Positions 1-8,534 of a stretch of 64,000 nt of DNA are shown here, in pieces (positions within the stretch are counted from its first letter, which is position 1; each line of letters starts with the position of its first letter). Below the pieces are notes generated by a model, which searched no databases, was not told the origin of the DNA, and was given only the letters and a program-made list of their open reading frames with translations. The stretch is taken from contig OZ038517.1 in the NCBI GenBank assembly GCA_964036315.1, forward strand, positions 20,879,074-20,943,073, in the 5' to 3' direction. This DNA comes from Acanthosepion esculentum. Its lineage: Eukaryota; Mollusca; Cephalopoda; Sepiida; Sepiidae. A program made the translations under genes and the position numbers.

Positions 1-860
1 GGCAACAGTAAGGAAGTTGACAGAATTACAAAACACAGAAGAGTTAAACTGTAAGGTGAAGACAGACATCACAGCTAGGTCTGGAATTCAGGTTCTCATT
101 AGGATCTTGTGATAAACAACCTTTGAGAAGAATCATTAACATTACAAATTTTCAATAGAGAATTTAACTTTGTCTTCAAGTTCTTCATGCTGTTAATGCA
201 TTTCCAACAGATCTGTTCTTAAGCCTACATTATATGATCCATTAAAAAAAATTTTTTTTTTCTTTTCCGAGAATAGTGACATCAGAAAAAATAATCAGTC
301 CCATGATGGGGTGTGGTCTTAGGGTTGCTGCACAGCCGAGTACCTGACCATTTCCCACTACATGTGTTGAAAGCCGGAGAAGAATGTCTTGGGCTAGTAG
401 ACCTGGCGGAGCCCATCCCTCTCCAGGTAAAACCAAAGCTGATATCCTCAAATTTGAAGGCTCACCTTGGTCATGGATATAAGTTTCACCTTTTTGGATC
501 AAGCTGTTTGGGTTATTCTATATTCTACTTTGTATTTCAATATATACTTCTCTCATCCGACTTCATGTCATAAAAAACTTACATATATGCTTTTTTTTTT
601 ATATAAACGTTTTATCTTTAGTTTTAATCTACAGTTCCCATTATGTTAATAAGAATTTCCTTTCAGGTTAACATTTAATCATTATTTCTAATGTTTAATA
701 TTTAATAATGTTTAATATGTTTAATAAAGTTTAATATTTAATCATTCTAATGTTCCATTTAATCTTTGAGCATTATGGTGTATTCAACACTTCTTTAACT
801 CAGAAAGAACTGGTCAATTTCAGAGTAGGTTTGGCCCCATAATTGATTGATATATTTCTA
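1..860. other. AT-rich flank without a supported gene
   Basis: I see no convincing gene. A GC-richer patch at about 310-430 is open for roughly 40 codons on the plus strand and ends at a donor-like CTCCAG|GTAAAA, and it is also open on the minus strand. No start context, acceptor or recognisable motif supports either reading, so I leave it as unannotated or old repeat sequence. From 660 to 760 there is a short run of TTTAATATTTAAT-type repeats. Confidence 0.5.
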
Positions 861-865
861 TTTAA

Positions 866-1143
866 ACATTATTTTTATGGATACAATTTATTTAAGTAAA
901 TGCTCTGTTTTAATTAAACAGTATTAATTATATTTACCAGCCTGAATGTTCAAGAAATTTTCATAGAAAATATGCATTCTCTGACAAGAATCGAACTTGT
1001 ATCCCATAAGAAAACGGTCATATAGCCTGATGTGCTGTTAACCATTCAGCCACAGAGAACATTCAGGCTGGCAAATGTAATTAATACTGTTTAATTAAAA
1101 CAGACCATTTACTTAAATGAGTTGTATCCATAAAAATAATGCA
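866..1143. repeat. Foldback element with a tRNA-like sequence in its loop
   Basis: Two arms of about 84 bp (866-949 and 1059-1143) are inverted copies of each other at roughly 93 percent identity by eye. Both contain the stretch TTTTAATTAAACAGTATTAAT and a terminal CAGCCTGAATGTT. The 109-nt loop is almost entirely a tRNA-like sequence on the minus strand. The structure would fold into one long hairpin with a cloverleaf-like head. It may be a MITE that captured a tRNA SINE head, or an inverted duplication of a SINE body. I cannot see a target-site duplication. Confidence 0.75.
977..1059 (-). tRNA. tRNA-like sequence, type II shape; probable pseudogene or SINE head
   Basis: Read on the minus strand, this 83-nt segment has a perfect 7-bp acceptor stem (TTCTCTG with CAGAGAA), a D arm (GCTG / CAGC) containing the A-box-like TGGCTGAATGGTTAA, a perfect 5-bp T stem (ACAAG / CTTGT) with TTCGATT as loop, and a long variable region as in Ser or Leu tRNAs. 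The anticodon arm is poor: only about 3 pairs around GGCTATA, and the conserved U33 is absent. I therefore read it as a tRNA-derived sequence rather than a working tRNA gene. Confidence 0.5.
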
Positions 1144-1750
1144 TAAACAGAAAGTATATAAAAATATTTGTCAGATTTAATTTCATCTAAGTGTGTGTGT
1201 GTGTGTGTGTGTGATGAATGCGAATATCAGTGTGTCACAATTTTCCAACTTTAATCCTAGATGCTGTAGCTCAACATATACCATTCTGGAATCAGGCCAG
1301 CTCCATGAGCAATTTAAGAACATTCTGAGCCGGATCTGAACCTGCAATCCTGAAATTTTGGATTCCCAAGTTTTCATTACTGCGATTGTTTTTGGCGATT
1401 TTTTTTTTTGTTTTACATGAGTTTTTTGTGATTAATTTTTTTCTATGATAACTTTTATAACTTGCAAATAAATTTCGGAATAATTAAAATTAATTGCAAA
1501 ATCCAATGAAAGTCACCGATGAAATAAAAATAATTGTATAATTGTACGGAAAGTAAGTTTCCTACATACATCAAAGTGTCTTTAAGTGGTGGCAGAAGAA
1601 TTATCATTAAACTTTTAAAATTATTAATGCAATACTGAAATGCAGTGATCAATTTTGAGTTCTGTAGTTTATTGTTGCCTCTACTCCTCCCTACCTAATG
1701 TGATGAACGCCCAATCAATAGCCTTCAGTATGAGCTAGCTCTTTTAAGCT
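1144..1750. other. No gene seen; short TG microsatellite
   Basis: AT-rich sequence containing a (TG)n tract at 1189-1213. Short frames here have no coding features. Confidence 0.5.
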
Positions 1751-1752
1751 AG

Positions 1753-1771
1753 TATATATATATATATATAA

Positions 1772-1846
<75 letters not shown>
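1753..1846. repeat. (TA)n(CA)n microsatellite
   Basis: Long TA dinucleotide run passing into a short CA run. A poly-A tract follows at about 1950-1980. Similar TA runs flank most of the foldback elements in this window. Confidence 0.95.
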
Positions 1847-1848
<2 letters not shown>

Positions 1849-1951
1849 AGTTGTAATCTTATAAATATAAGAAATTATACTTGTCCGGAAAACTTTAGGT
1901 GCCTTGATTTGTGAATAAACAAACCACCACCAAAGGAAAAAAAAATGGTAC

Positions 1952-1982
<31 letters not shown>

Positions 1983-2046
1983 AAAGAACAGAGAACATGT
2001 ACGTCAGCCAAAAATAATGTCTAGAATCCAAGTTCAGAGTCCAAAG

Positions 2047-2264
2047 AAAAAAAAAAACCAATACGAGTAAGTAAAATAACTAAATAAAATGCTCGATACG
2101 CTAAGTAGAGCAAACCTAAGTTAAACCTAAAGAGCCAAACAAACCTACCACAGTTTCACCTAAGTGGATCGTCAGGAACAACTGGCAAAAAAATAAAAAC
2201 AAGTTGTCCCTGACGATCCGCTTAGGTGAAACCGTGGTAGGTTTGTCTGGCTCTTTAGGTTTAA

Positions 2265-2268
<4 letters not shown>
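2047..2268. mobile_element. Foldback (MITE-like) element, family B
   Basis: Arms at about 2119-2187 and 2204-2268 are inverted copies sharing AGAGCCAAACAAACCTACCA, CACCTAAGTGGATCGTC and their complements, with a loop of only about 15 nt that is mostly A. A half copy containing the left flank and the left arm lies at 18350-18465, so this is a dispersed family and not a local accident. The right side runs directly into a TA microsatellite (2265-2308). No transposase is present. Confidence 0.75.
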
Positions 2269-2309
<41 letters not shown>

Positions 2310-2310
<1 letters not shown>

Positions 2311-2682
2311 CAATCCAAATAAATACATGAAGTAATAAAAAAATTAAAAACTCCTCCCGCCAAAATAATAGTTAGAATAAACTACAACAATCAATCCCAA
2401 AATTGAATAAATAGCTTTATCTTCCAAAACCAAACCAAAAATATTAAATAAGCGATATAAACATTTTACTACATTAATAAAAACACTGATTAAAATTAAA
2501 ATAAAAAAATAGTTATACAAGAAATAAAAATTAAAAAAATAAAAACAAGCAAAATAATTTAACCCAAATAAATAAACAAAACAAATAAACGACTTCCGGG
2601 GTAAAAAAACCCTGCCAAAATAGACTACCCACAATGCACCACTGACCCGTATATATAAATAGCCAAAAAAAATAACAGCACT
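2310..2682. other. AT-rich block, possible minus-strand TATA box
   Basis: Very A-rich plus strand. The 113-codon minus-strand frame here is a low-complexity product of poly-T (F, Y, I, L rich) and I do not accept it. At 2650-2670 the minus strand reads GGCTATTTATATATACGGG, a TATA-like motif, followed by GC-richer sequence; this could be a fragment of an LTR promoter. Confidence 0.3.
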
Positions 2683-2745
2683 CATGGCCTGATGATTGTA
2701 TCTAGCATGAAAAAGACTGTCACCTCTAAGTGTTGACTTCTATGT

Positions 2746-2796
<51 letters not shown>
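2683..2796. mobile_element. Partial foldback element, family A (one arm), with TA tract
   Basis: Positions 2683-2750 match the right inner arm of the family A foldback seen complete at 19010-19225: TCTAGCATGAAAAAGACTGT and CTAAGTGTTGACTTCTATG. The left arm is missing. A TA run (2750-2796) follows at once, as in the other copies. Confidence 0.7.
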
Positions 2797-2801
<5 letters not shown>

Positions 2802-3182
2802 CGGAAGATGCTACTGCTTTGTTTTGTAACACACCAAACATACAAAGGGTATCTATACCTGTCAACTTAGCACCCACTTGACCTTTTGAACTGAGTCAGT
2901 TTTCCTTACCAATACGTGATAAAAGCCTAAGTTTACCACAGCCTCATAATACACATGAAGTATGGACAACCAAAAGTGCTAAAAACAATAAATTGCAGGA
3001 TTCAATTTTTTGTTTATTAATAGCTTCCCTTTTATAACCCAAATATTTATGTCTGTAAAATTAGAAACAAAAAGTAATTTACCTGTGTATAGTGCACCTG
3101 GTCACCAAAAATGCATGATTTTTAACCACTTAAAAATATTACCTGTGGAAAGTGTGAACCTCTGTTATATTTTTTTTGTTTA
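2797..3182. other. No gene seen
   Basis: AT-rich sequence with no repeat or frame I can assign. Confidence 0.4.
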
Positions 3183-3645
3183 AATCAACATCACCCTATG
3201 CAAGGCAGTAAAGTCACAAGGGGTTACAGGGTGTGGTAGAATTAGAAACAAAAACAATAATAATGTATGGGAAGAGGAAAGAGTAATCAACAGGGCAGTA
3301 GATAGTGATTGATATTGCATTTAATTTTTTGCAGATTAAAGTTGGCTGGAAATCATGGAACCAGAAGGGAGTTCCACAAGTGAGAAGTATGAGAATAGAA
3401 ACTGTTAGCATAGAATTTACAGTTTCATCTAGCCAGCTCAACTGTAAATTGATGAGATCTTGACGCCAGTCTAGTACTGCACTTAAATTCAAAAAGTTTT
3501 AGGTACCATAGTGAAGAGCTCATCTGAACAATTACCGTGAAAGTATTTAATAGAAAAGGCAGAGAGAGGCAACTTCATGGCAGTGAACAAGTGACTAAAG
3601 GTGAGCCACCAGACCGGGACTAATAATATTGCTGAATTTATTTTT
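3183..3645 (-). mobile_element. Non-LTR retrotransposon (LINE-1c) 3' fragment
   Basis: Minus-strand 3' end of the LINE that recurs throughout this window. It carries the C-terminal tail of the reverse transcriptase polyprotein (HGNCSDELFTMVPK at about 3495-3545, then WLDETVNSM, then the FWFHDFQPTLIC region) and the 3' untranslated part ending near the CACCCTATGCAAGGCAGTAA block. Several frameshifts and stops break it. The 5' side is cut at an A/T-rich junction near 3645, where a second copy starts. Confidence 0.7.
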
Positions 3646-3649
3646 TTTT

Positions 3650-4500
3650 TAAGCATTTCACTGCAAGTGAGGCAGGAGTGCCACTGGTCCATAGGGGGTT
3701 ACATAGAGTGAAGCTGAGAGAGAAAAAAATGTGTATAGAGGGAATGAGGAAAGGAGAAAAGCTGAACAGGGTTCAAAACATCAGAAGATGGCGATTAACA
3801 TTACTTGCTTCAAAAATTTAAATGTAAACAGAAGGGTCTTCCACAGGCGAGAAGTGGGATAAAACAAGATGTTGAAGTAGAAGCGGTGGTTACATTTAAC
3901 TATTTCAACAGTAAAAGGGTGAGACCTAGATGCTAGTCTAGTAGTAAACTTAAATTTATGTAGTCAATGGACCATGGAAAAAAGCTTGACAGAGCAGTTG
4001 CCATGAAAATATTTCTAGAAAAGAGAGAAGCCACAACGTGTCTGTGAGAAAGTGACTGAAGTTGAGATGCCAAGGCAGGATTGCTTACATTGCAGATCCT
4101 TCTTTGAATTTTGACTAGAACCTCAAGATGTAGAGCTGGGGTAGCAGACCAGATGTGGCAACAGTATTCAATGCATGGCCGAATGCTAGATTTGTAGATA
4201 TACAAGATGGACTCTGATGAGAAAAACCTCCTAGCACAACACTGTGAGCCAACTATCCTTGCAGCAGATGCAGCTATTGATTCAATGTAGTTGATTCTTC
4301 TTTGAATTTTATCAAGGAGCTCGAGGTAAATAGCATGGACACCAGACCATATGTGGCAGCAATATTCTAAGCATGGATTAATGGTAGACTTAAGGATAGA
4401 TTCTGGAGAGAAAAACTGTCTCATACAACACGGTGAATCAACCTTCTCAGCAGCTGACCTAGCAATGGATCCAATATAGTCTTACCACTTTATGTCAGCC
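3650..4500 (-). mobile_element. LINE-1c fragment with duplicated C-terminal module
   Basis: Second minus-strand copy of the same LINE, with an open frame at 3933-4424. The post-catalytic part of the reverse transcriptase occurs twice in a row: one unit has NPCLEYCCHIWSG and LDKIQRRI, the next has IRPCIEYCCHIWSA and LVKIQRRI, each about 60 residues and joined by YIESIAASAARIVGS. The normal order in related copies (for example 30586-30870) has only one unit. The catalytic YADD region is absent. It is a dead fragment; the duplication may come from template switching or unequal recombination. Confidence 0.75.
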
Positions 4501-4994
4501 GTGAACGTCAGCCTGAGTAGGTACAACAAGCCATTCTCTTGGAGGTCAGCACCGTATATTTTGTGTAACAAAATTGACCATAAAAACTTACACTGTAGTC
4601 AAGTATAAACAGTAGTAATAATGCTGTAAAGTAAATTTTCAATCTAACCGAAGTCAAGCCAAATAATGATAAAGACATTTTATGAGTTTCAATGTGTTTA
4701 TCTTGTGTCTTATTTTTATACTAGAGTGCACTCAATTCAAGGCTCAAGAACTACTCAAGATAGAGGGTTACTGTTAAAATGGTAATCTTGTATGAGATAT
4801 GTGTGTGATATGAAAAGTGAACTAAAGAGGTGACAGGAAATGAAGATTACGAGAATAAGGAGAACTGATAACAAGTGACCCTTGACCTGAAGAGATCAAA
4901 ATTTTAATGTTCAGAAGCATTCACATGGGATTATTTTTCCACAAATGCTTGAAGAAAAAAAATGCTGGCTCAGTAGATCTTTTTTACATTTGGT
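4501..4994. other. No gene seen
   Basis: Non-repetitive looking AT-rich sequence with no supportable frame. Confidence 0.4.
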
Positions 4995-5330
4995 TGGTTG
5001 TTTGGGGTTTTATGGCATATCAACCACTATGGGTTATTTAATGCCAGATCCAGTATTTACTAAATATATCAAAAACGTATAGCTGGCAACATCATTGTTT
5101 CAAAAAAGTGTAGTTGGCAACATCATTGTTTCAATGTGCTGGAAAAGACCTGGAAGTTCACTATTTTCCCATAGCTGGGACCCCCCAACAGGTGCTACCA
5201 CCCCGGGTCAGGGTGAACCTGGGAACACCAGCAATTAAGAGGTGGTTCCATGCTTCCTCAAAGACTCCTGATCAGAGGCCTTGCTGTTGGATGCAGTTTA
5301 ACATCGTACCCAGGACGGACTGACATTTGG
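4995..5330 (+). repeat. VNTR-bearing composite repeat, short copy
   Basis: It has three parts that recur in the same order elsewhere: a head (TTTTATGGCATATCAACC, GGGTTATTTAATGCC) at 5018-5050, a VNTR slot with only two units of about 29 bp (TAGCTGGCAACATCATTG, about 5078-5136), and a core at 5165-5330 (AGCTGGGACCC, CACCAGCAATTAAGAGGTGG, GATCAGAGGCCTTGCTGTTG). Longer copies are at 18470-19565 (plus) and 31125-32795 (minus). It has no coding capacity that I can see. Confidence 0.7.
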
Positions 5331-5480
5331 AATGGAATACAAAGGAAATGAAGGGGATTCAAAAAGCTGTGGAATAAGCCTAACCCCCTACAAGGCCATC
5401 TAAGGCTTATGGCCATGTCCCATTGAAAAATTATTATCTTAAAAAAAAAAAAAAAAATATCTTCCAAAATTCCTCCCATA
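5331..5480. other. A-tailed segment
   Basis: A short unassigned segment ending in a poly-A run at about 5440-5456, consistent with a retroposed piece between the composite repeat and the following SINE. Confidence 0.3.
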
Positions 5481-5482
5481 AC

Positions 5483-5690
5483 AGTCTACCCCAGTGAGCG
5501 AAATAAAGGGTTCAGTTCAACAGTTCAGTTGAAAAAGGCCGGAGTGTACAACGACCGAAATGTAGTAATAAATATGGCGACAAAGGTGAGGATAATAGTC
5601 TGAATAATGTAAATAGTGTACATAATACCTCAGAAATATAGACTGATACTGAATTATTAACAGTGACAACAATATTTTTCATATGTAAAT
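5483..5690 (+). mobile_element. SINE body, family S1
   Basis: It matches 33128-33320 and 61190-61375 through a shared central domain: AGCGAAATAAAGGGTTCAG, a GGCC(G/A)GAG...ACAACGACCGAAATG block, then AATATGGCGACAAAGGTGAG and AATAATGTAAATAGTGTAC. No tRNA head is visible in this copy. The repeated core with variable heads fits a SINE with a conserved central domain; cephalopod Ceph-SINEs are the obvious comparison, but I have not aligned them. Confidence 0.7.
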
Positions 5691-5889
5691 AATGGATGTA
5701 AGGAAGTAGTTGACAATTTCACCAATGTATTATTTTATATTGTTATTTTTATATAAAAAAAGTAAAAAAGAAAATACGAAAGTATGCACACAAAAGGAAG
5801 ATATTGTTGGTTAGAAGTGTGTGTGTGTGTGTGTGTTTGAGAGAGAGTGAGAGAGAGTTACCGAGAAAAGCAATTTTATACGGCTTGTT

Positions 5890-6480
5890 AAGTGCCTGCA
5901 ACAAGCTGTATAAAATTGCTTTCTCAGATCACTGGTTAAAAATGGATTCCAGCAAATGAAGGTTTTAGCAAGGACTGGTGCTACAGAATCACAAAGAACT
6001 GTACCAACTAACAGAAACTAGTTCATTTGAGGAATTTCAACAGCAGTAGCAACTAAAATTGATAGATGTAACTTGAAGAGAAAATAACAACATAATCAAG
6101 ATGTTGACATTCCACATTACTTCAAACAAAAAGGTGAGGAAGGAAATCCCCATCAGTACTAGAAAGAGCAATAATGGCTACTGGACTTGAGAAACCAGTT
6201 TTCCTAAAAAATTGTTTTAATAGAAAGATTTAAATTTTAGCTGAAAGTAGCATTGGCTGCTTGGTCAATGAATGCTGAATGATTCCTGATAAGTAAATTG
6301 CTAATATTACCATTAGAGATGAGAACAGATACTGCACTTTTATCCCAAACCGATGGCCAGGGAGTAAAGAAAAGCATAACTTAAGCGACACTAGCTGTTC
6401 AGTCAATGAATGCTTATGAGGAAATGACTAATATCATTATCATTTTGATGAGCGACATAATAGGTTCAAATTTATGTATC
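5890..6480 (+). repeat. Unidentified coding-like dispersed repeat (U1), copy 1
   Basis: One of four degraded copies (others at 11225-12175, 26440-27340 on minus, and 35830-36925). All carry a peptide-like block, here NHKELYQLTETSSFEEFQQQ, followed by sequence matching LHYFKQK-like and TIRDENRYCTFIP-like parts of the other copies. Stops and frameshifts interrupt every copy. The similarity is stronger at peptide level than expected for non-coding DNA, which suggests an old open frame of a mobile element or amplified pseudogene. I do not recognise the family. Confidence 0.5.
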
Positions 6481-6935
6481 TTGAGGAAATCTTCAGTTTT
6501 ATATAAATCTGACACTATATGGTTGGTTATGAATCTCATGGTATGATTTTGAAAGGTTTTAATTTTCTTGCACAGAGTTCTGATTGCCAGACTTATAAAA
6601 AAATAAAAGGCAATATGAAAATTTTATGTATCTTACTTTCGATGCTATAAGGTATCCAATTAGATGTAAGTAATGCTTTATTATACTCAAAGGCAGCTCG
6701 CCGATATCTCTCGCTAATAACGACACATCAATACTTAAGCTATGACATAAGAGAGAAAAAAAAAAAAATAGATGTCACTTTTGCAGGCATAAAAAAATAA
6801 AAGCATTTTATAATTCAAAGAATGCCGTATTCCATTCAGTATGCTGGTAATGCCGTGATACTTCACAGAAACTACACAGGCCGTATGTACCTCTAGCTTT
6901 ACACAAACAACTTTCATAATTTCCAGGATTTATCA
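6481..6935. other. No gene seen
   Basis: AT-rich, no assignable element. Confidence 0.4.
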
Positions 6936-6939
6936 AATA

Positions 6940-7180
6940 CAGATCGAGAATCCTTTATCCAAAATTCATAGGACTGAAAGTGTTTCGGTTTCCAGATTTT
7001 TTTTGATTTTGGAATACAGGCTATTTAATTTGTATGTAGCATCTATAAAATCAGGCAGCATGGAAATGGAAACATAAACACAATATCCCTTTACATTTCA
7101 TAGCACAGCTTATACATATATCCTGAAGGTAGTTTTATATAAATAACATACCCTGAAAACAGTTGTATATCATCACCATC
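6940..7180 (+). mobile_element. Tigger/pogo-like MITE remnant
   Basis: It starts after TA with CAGATCGAGAATCCTTTATC, then AAAGTGTTTCGGTTTCCAG, GATTTTGGAATA and later CTTATACATATATCCTGAAG. This order of blocks closely resembles the ends and interior of Tigger-type pogo elements that I know from mammals (CAG..ATCCCTTATCC.., ..GTGTTTCGGATTTCGG.., ..GCCTGAAGGTAATTTTATA). The right end is not clear. No transposase remains. Confidence 0.5.
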
Positions 7181-7222
7181 CTCTTGACTTTTGTAATCGT
7201 AGAAGAAATCCAAATGCAGAAG

Positions 7223-7439
7223 TGTTGTGGAGTTATTTCCACAATAGAACTTGTAGTCGGACTAAATGCGTCCTAAATGGGGTAAACATACAGAAACGTT
7301 AGGAACTTGTAAATAAGTGTTACGCAGAGTAATCGAGTTGTGGTCGCTGATAACTTACTCCTCCACGACTACCTACTGACTCCTACTTATAATAAGTGGG
7401 AGAGTCTATTCTCTAGACAAGGTGTCTTCCACTATAACA
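7223..7439 (-). repeat. Downstream (3') LTR of the TRIM-like element
   Basis: Complete TG...CA LTR on the minus strand, preceded by a purine-rich tract at 7440-7450. It is nearly identical to 7802-8012. Confidence 0.85.
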
Positions 7440-7570
7440 CCCCCCCTCCAAAAACTTTACTCCGTAGGAGTAAAAAGTTTTAAAATGTCGACCGTGGAGA
7501 AAACGGTGAAAGAAAGTTAGGGAAATACCTGCAGATGAAGACCTACAGAAGTTTCTACAGGTATACAGAA

Positions 7571-7759
7571 TTACTTCATTTTTTTTAGCAACATTGTAGC
7601 GTATCTCCTACGTTTTGGATCCATTTTTAAATGGTCAGTTGCCTTTCTTTTTCTCTTGGATCGGCGTATCTCAGGTAACATTGTTGCTGGTGTTGGAAGA
7701 TCAAACGTATCAAAAATCACCTCCATAGGTGTTTCTTCAACTGGAGCGCTGTCAACCAC
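7571..7759 (-). pseudogene. Residual C-terminal frame of the LTR element polyprotein (probable)
   Basis: This 62-codon frame is the only one inside the TRIM-like element. It is acidic at first and then strongly basic (EIRRSKRKRKATDHL, DPKRRRYATMLLKKMK). A basic tail with RRSxRxRK-type runs fits the end of an integrase or pol polyprotein left after deletion of gag, protease, reverse transcriptase and RNase H. No catalytic motif remains, so it cannot mobilise itself. It could instead be an unrelated short protein. Confidence 0.45.
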
Positions 7760-7801
7760 GTCTGAAGAGCATCGTCGGATCTCATCCTCGTCGCCAAAAG
7801 T

Positions 7802-8012
7802 TGTTGAGGAGTTATTTCCACAATAGAACTTGTAGTCGGACTAAATGCGTCCTAAATGGCGTAAACGTACAGAAGCGTTAGGAACTTGTAAATAAGTGTT
7901 GCGCAGAGTAATCGAGTTGTGGTCGCTGATAACTTACTCCTCGACTACCTACTGACTCCTACTTATAATAGGTGGGAGAGTCTATCACCTAGACAAGGTG
8001 TCTTCCACTATA
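7802..8012 (-). repeat. Upstream (5') LTR of the TRIM-like element
   Basis: LTR lacking the expected first three bases at its outer end, followed by the flank AGAAG. It differs from the other LTR at only a small number of positions by eye. Confidence 0.8.
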
Positions 8013-8224
8013 AGAAGCCATATTGAATCTCCTCCAAAAGGGTCTATCAACGGCAGCCATCAGCAATTCTGGTATAGTCATACATGTGCATTGTTTGACA
8101 TTGTCCAACCAGTTTTTGCACTACATCTTCTCCTACGTTCACTTTCAATGGTACCTTGCATGATGATCTTACACAGGCTGTCATGTCTTGTATATAAAAG
8201 TTTTATATAAAATTTAGTAAATTT

Positions 8225-8534
8225 TGTGTACATACAAGTAAGGCAGTAAAGTTATTAAGACACAAGGGGTTACTGATTGTGGATGAATTAGAAAACAAAC
8301 ATTACTAAGGAGTGAGAACAAAAGAAGAGTAATCTGAAGGACAGCAGATAGCGATTGACATTGCATTTAAATTTTTTAGGATTAAATTCGTCTAGTAAGC
8401 AAGGAGCCAGAACAGAGATCCACAAGTGAAAAAAGAAACTGTTAGCATAGAACTGACGTTCACATCTAATCAACTGAACTGTAAATTGATGAAACCTCAT
8501 TGCCAGTCTAGTACTGTGCTAAAATTCATGAAAT
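8225..8534 (-). mobile_element. LINE-1c 3' fragment, first half of a split copy
   Basis: Minus-strand 3' region (FTVQLIRCERQFYANSFFFH and KKFKCNVNRYLLS are readable) ending at ATTCATGAAATCTAG. The same LINE continues at about 10166 with CATAGTGAAGAGCTTATCC, so the two halves were joined before the 8535-10165 block inserted. Confidence 0.75.

Larger units (their letters stand above)
7218..8017 (-). mobile_element. Internally deleted LTR retrotransposon (TRIM-like) with both LTRs
   Basis: Two direct repeats of about 215 bp (7223-7439 and 7802-8012) flank only about 360 bp of internal DNA. On the minus strand the LTR begins TGTTATAGTGG and ends CCACAACA. Directly inside the upstream (high-coordinate) LTR is a TTGGCGACGAGGATG motif, a usual primer-binding-region look in animal Ty3/gypsy elements, and directly before the other LTR is the polypurine tract GGAGGGGGG. 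AGAAG flanks the element on both sides (7218-7222, 8013-8017) as a 5-bp target duplication. The upstream LTR has lost its first three bases (TGT). The similarity of the LTRs implies a fairly young insertion. Confidence 0.85.

Noticed and set aside
242..502. 86-codon frames on both strands
   Set aside because: Both strands are open over the same patch and neither has a start context or a recognisable protein.
977..1059. A functional tRNA gene
   Set aside because: Anticodon arm does not fold normally and conserved U33 is missing; the location in a foldback loop points to a mobile element.
2344..2685. 113-codon minus-strand membrane-like protein
   Set aside because: Composition is only F, Y, I, L, V from AT-rich DNA.
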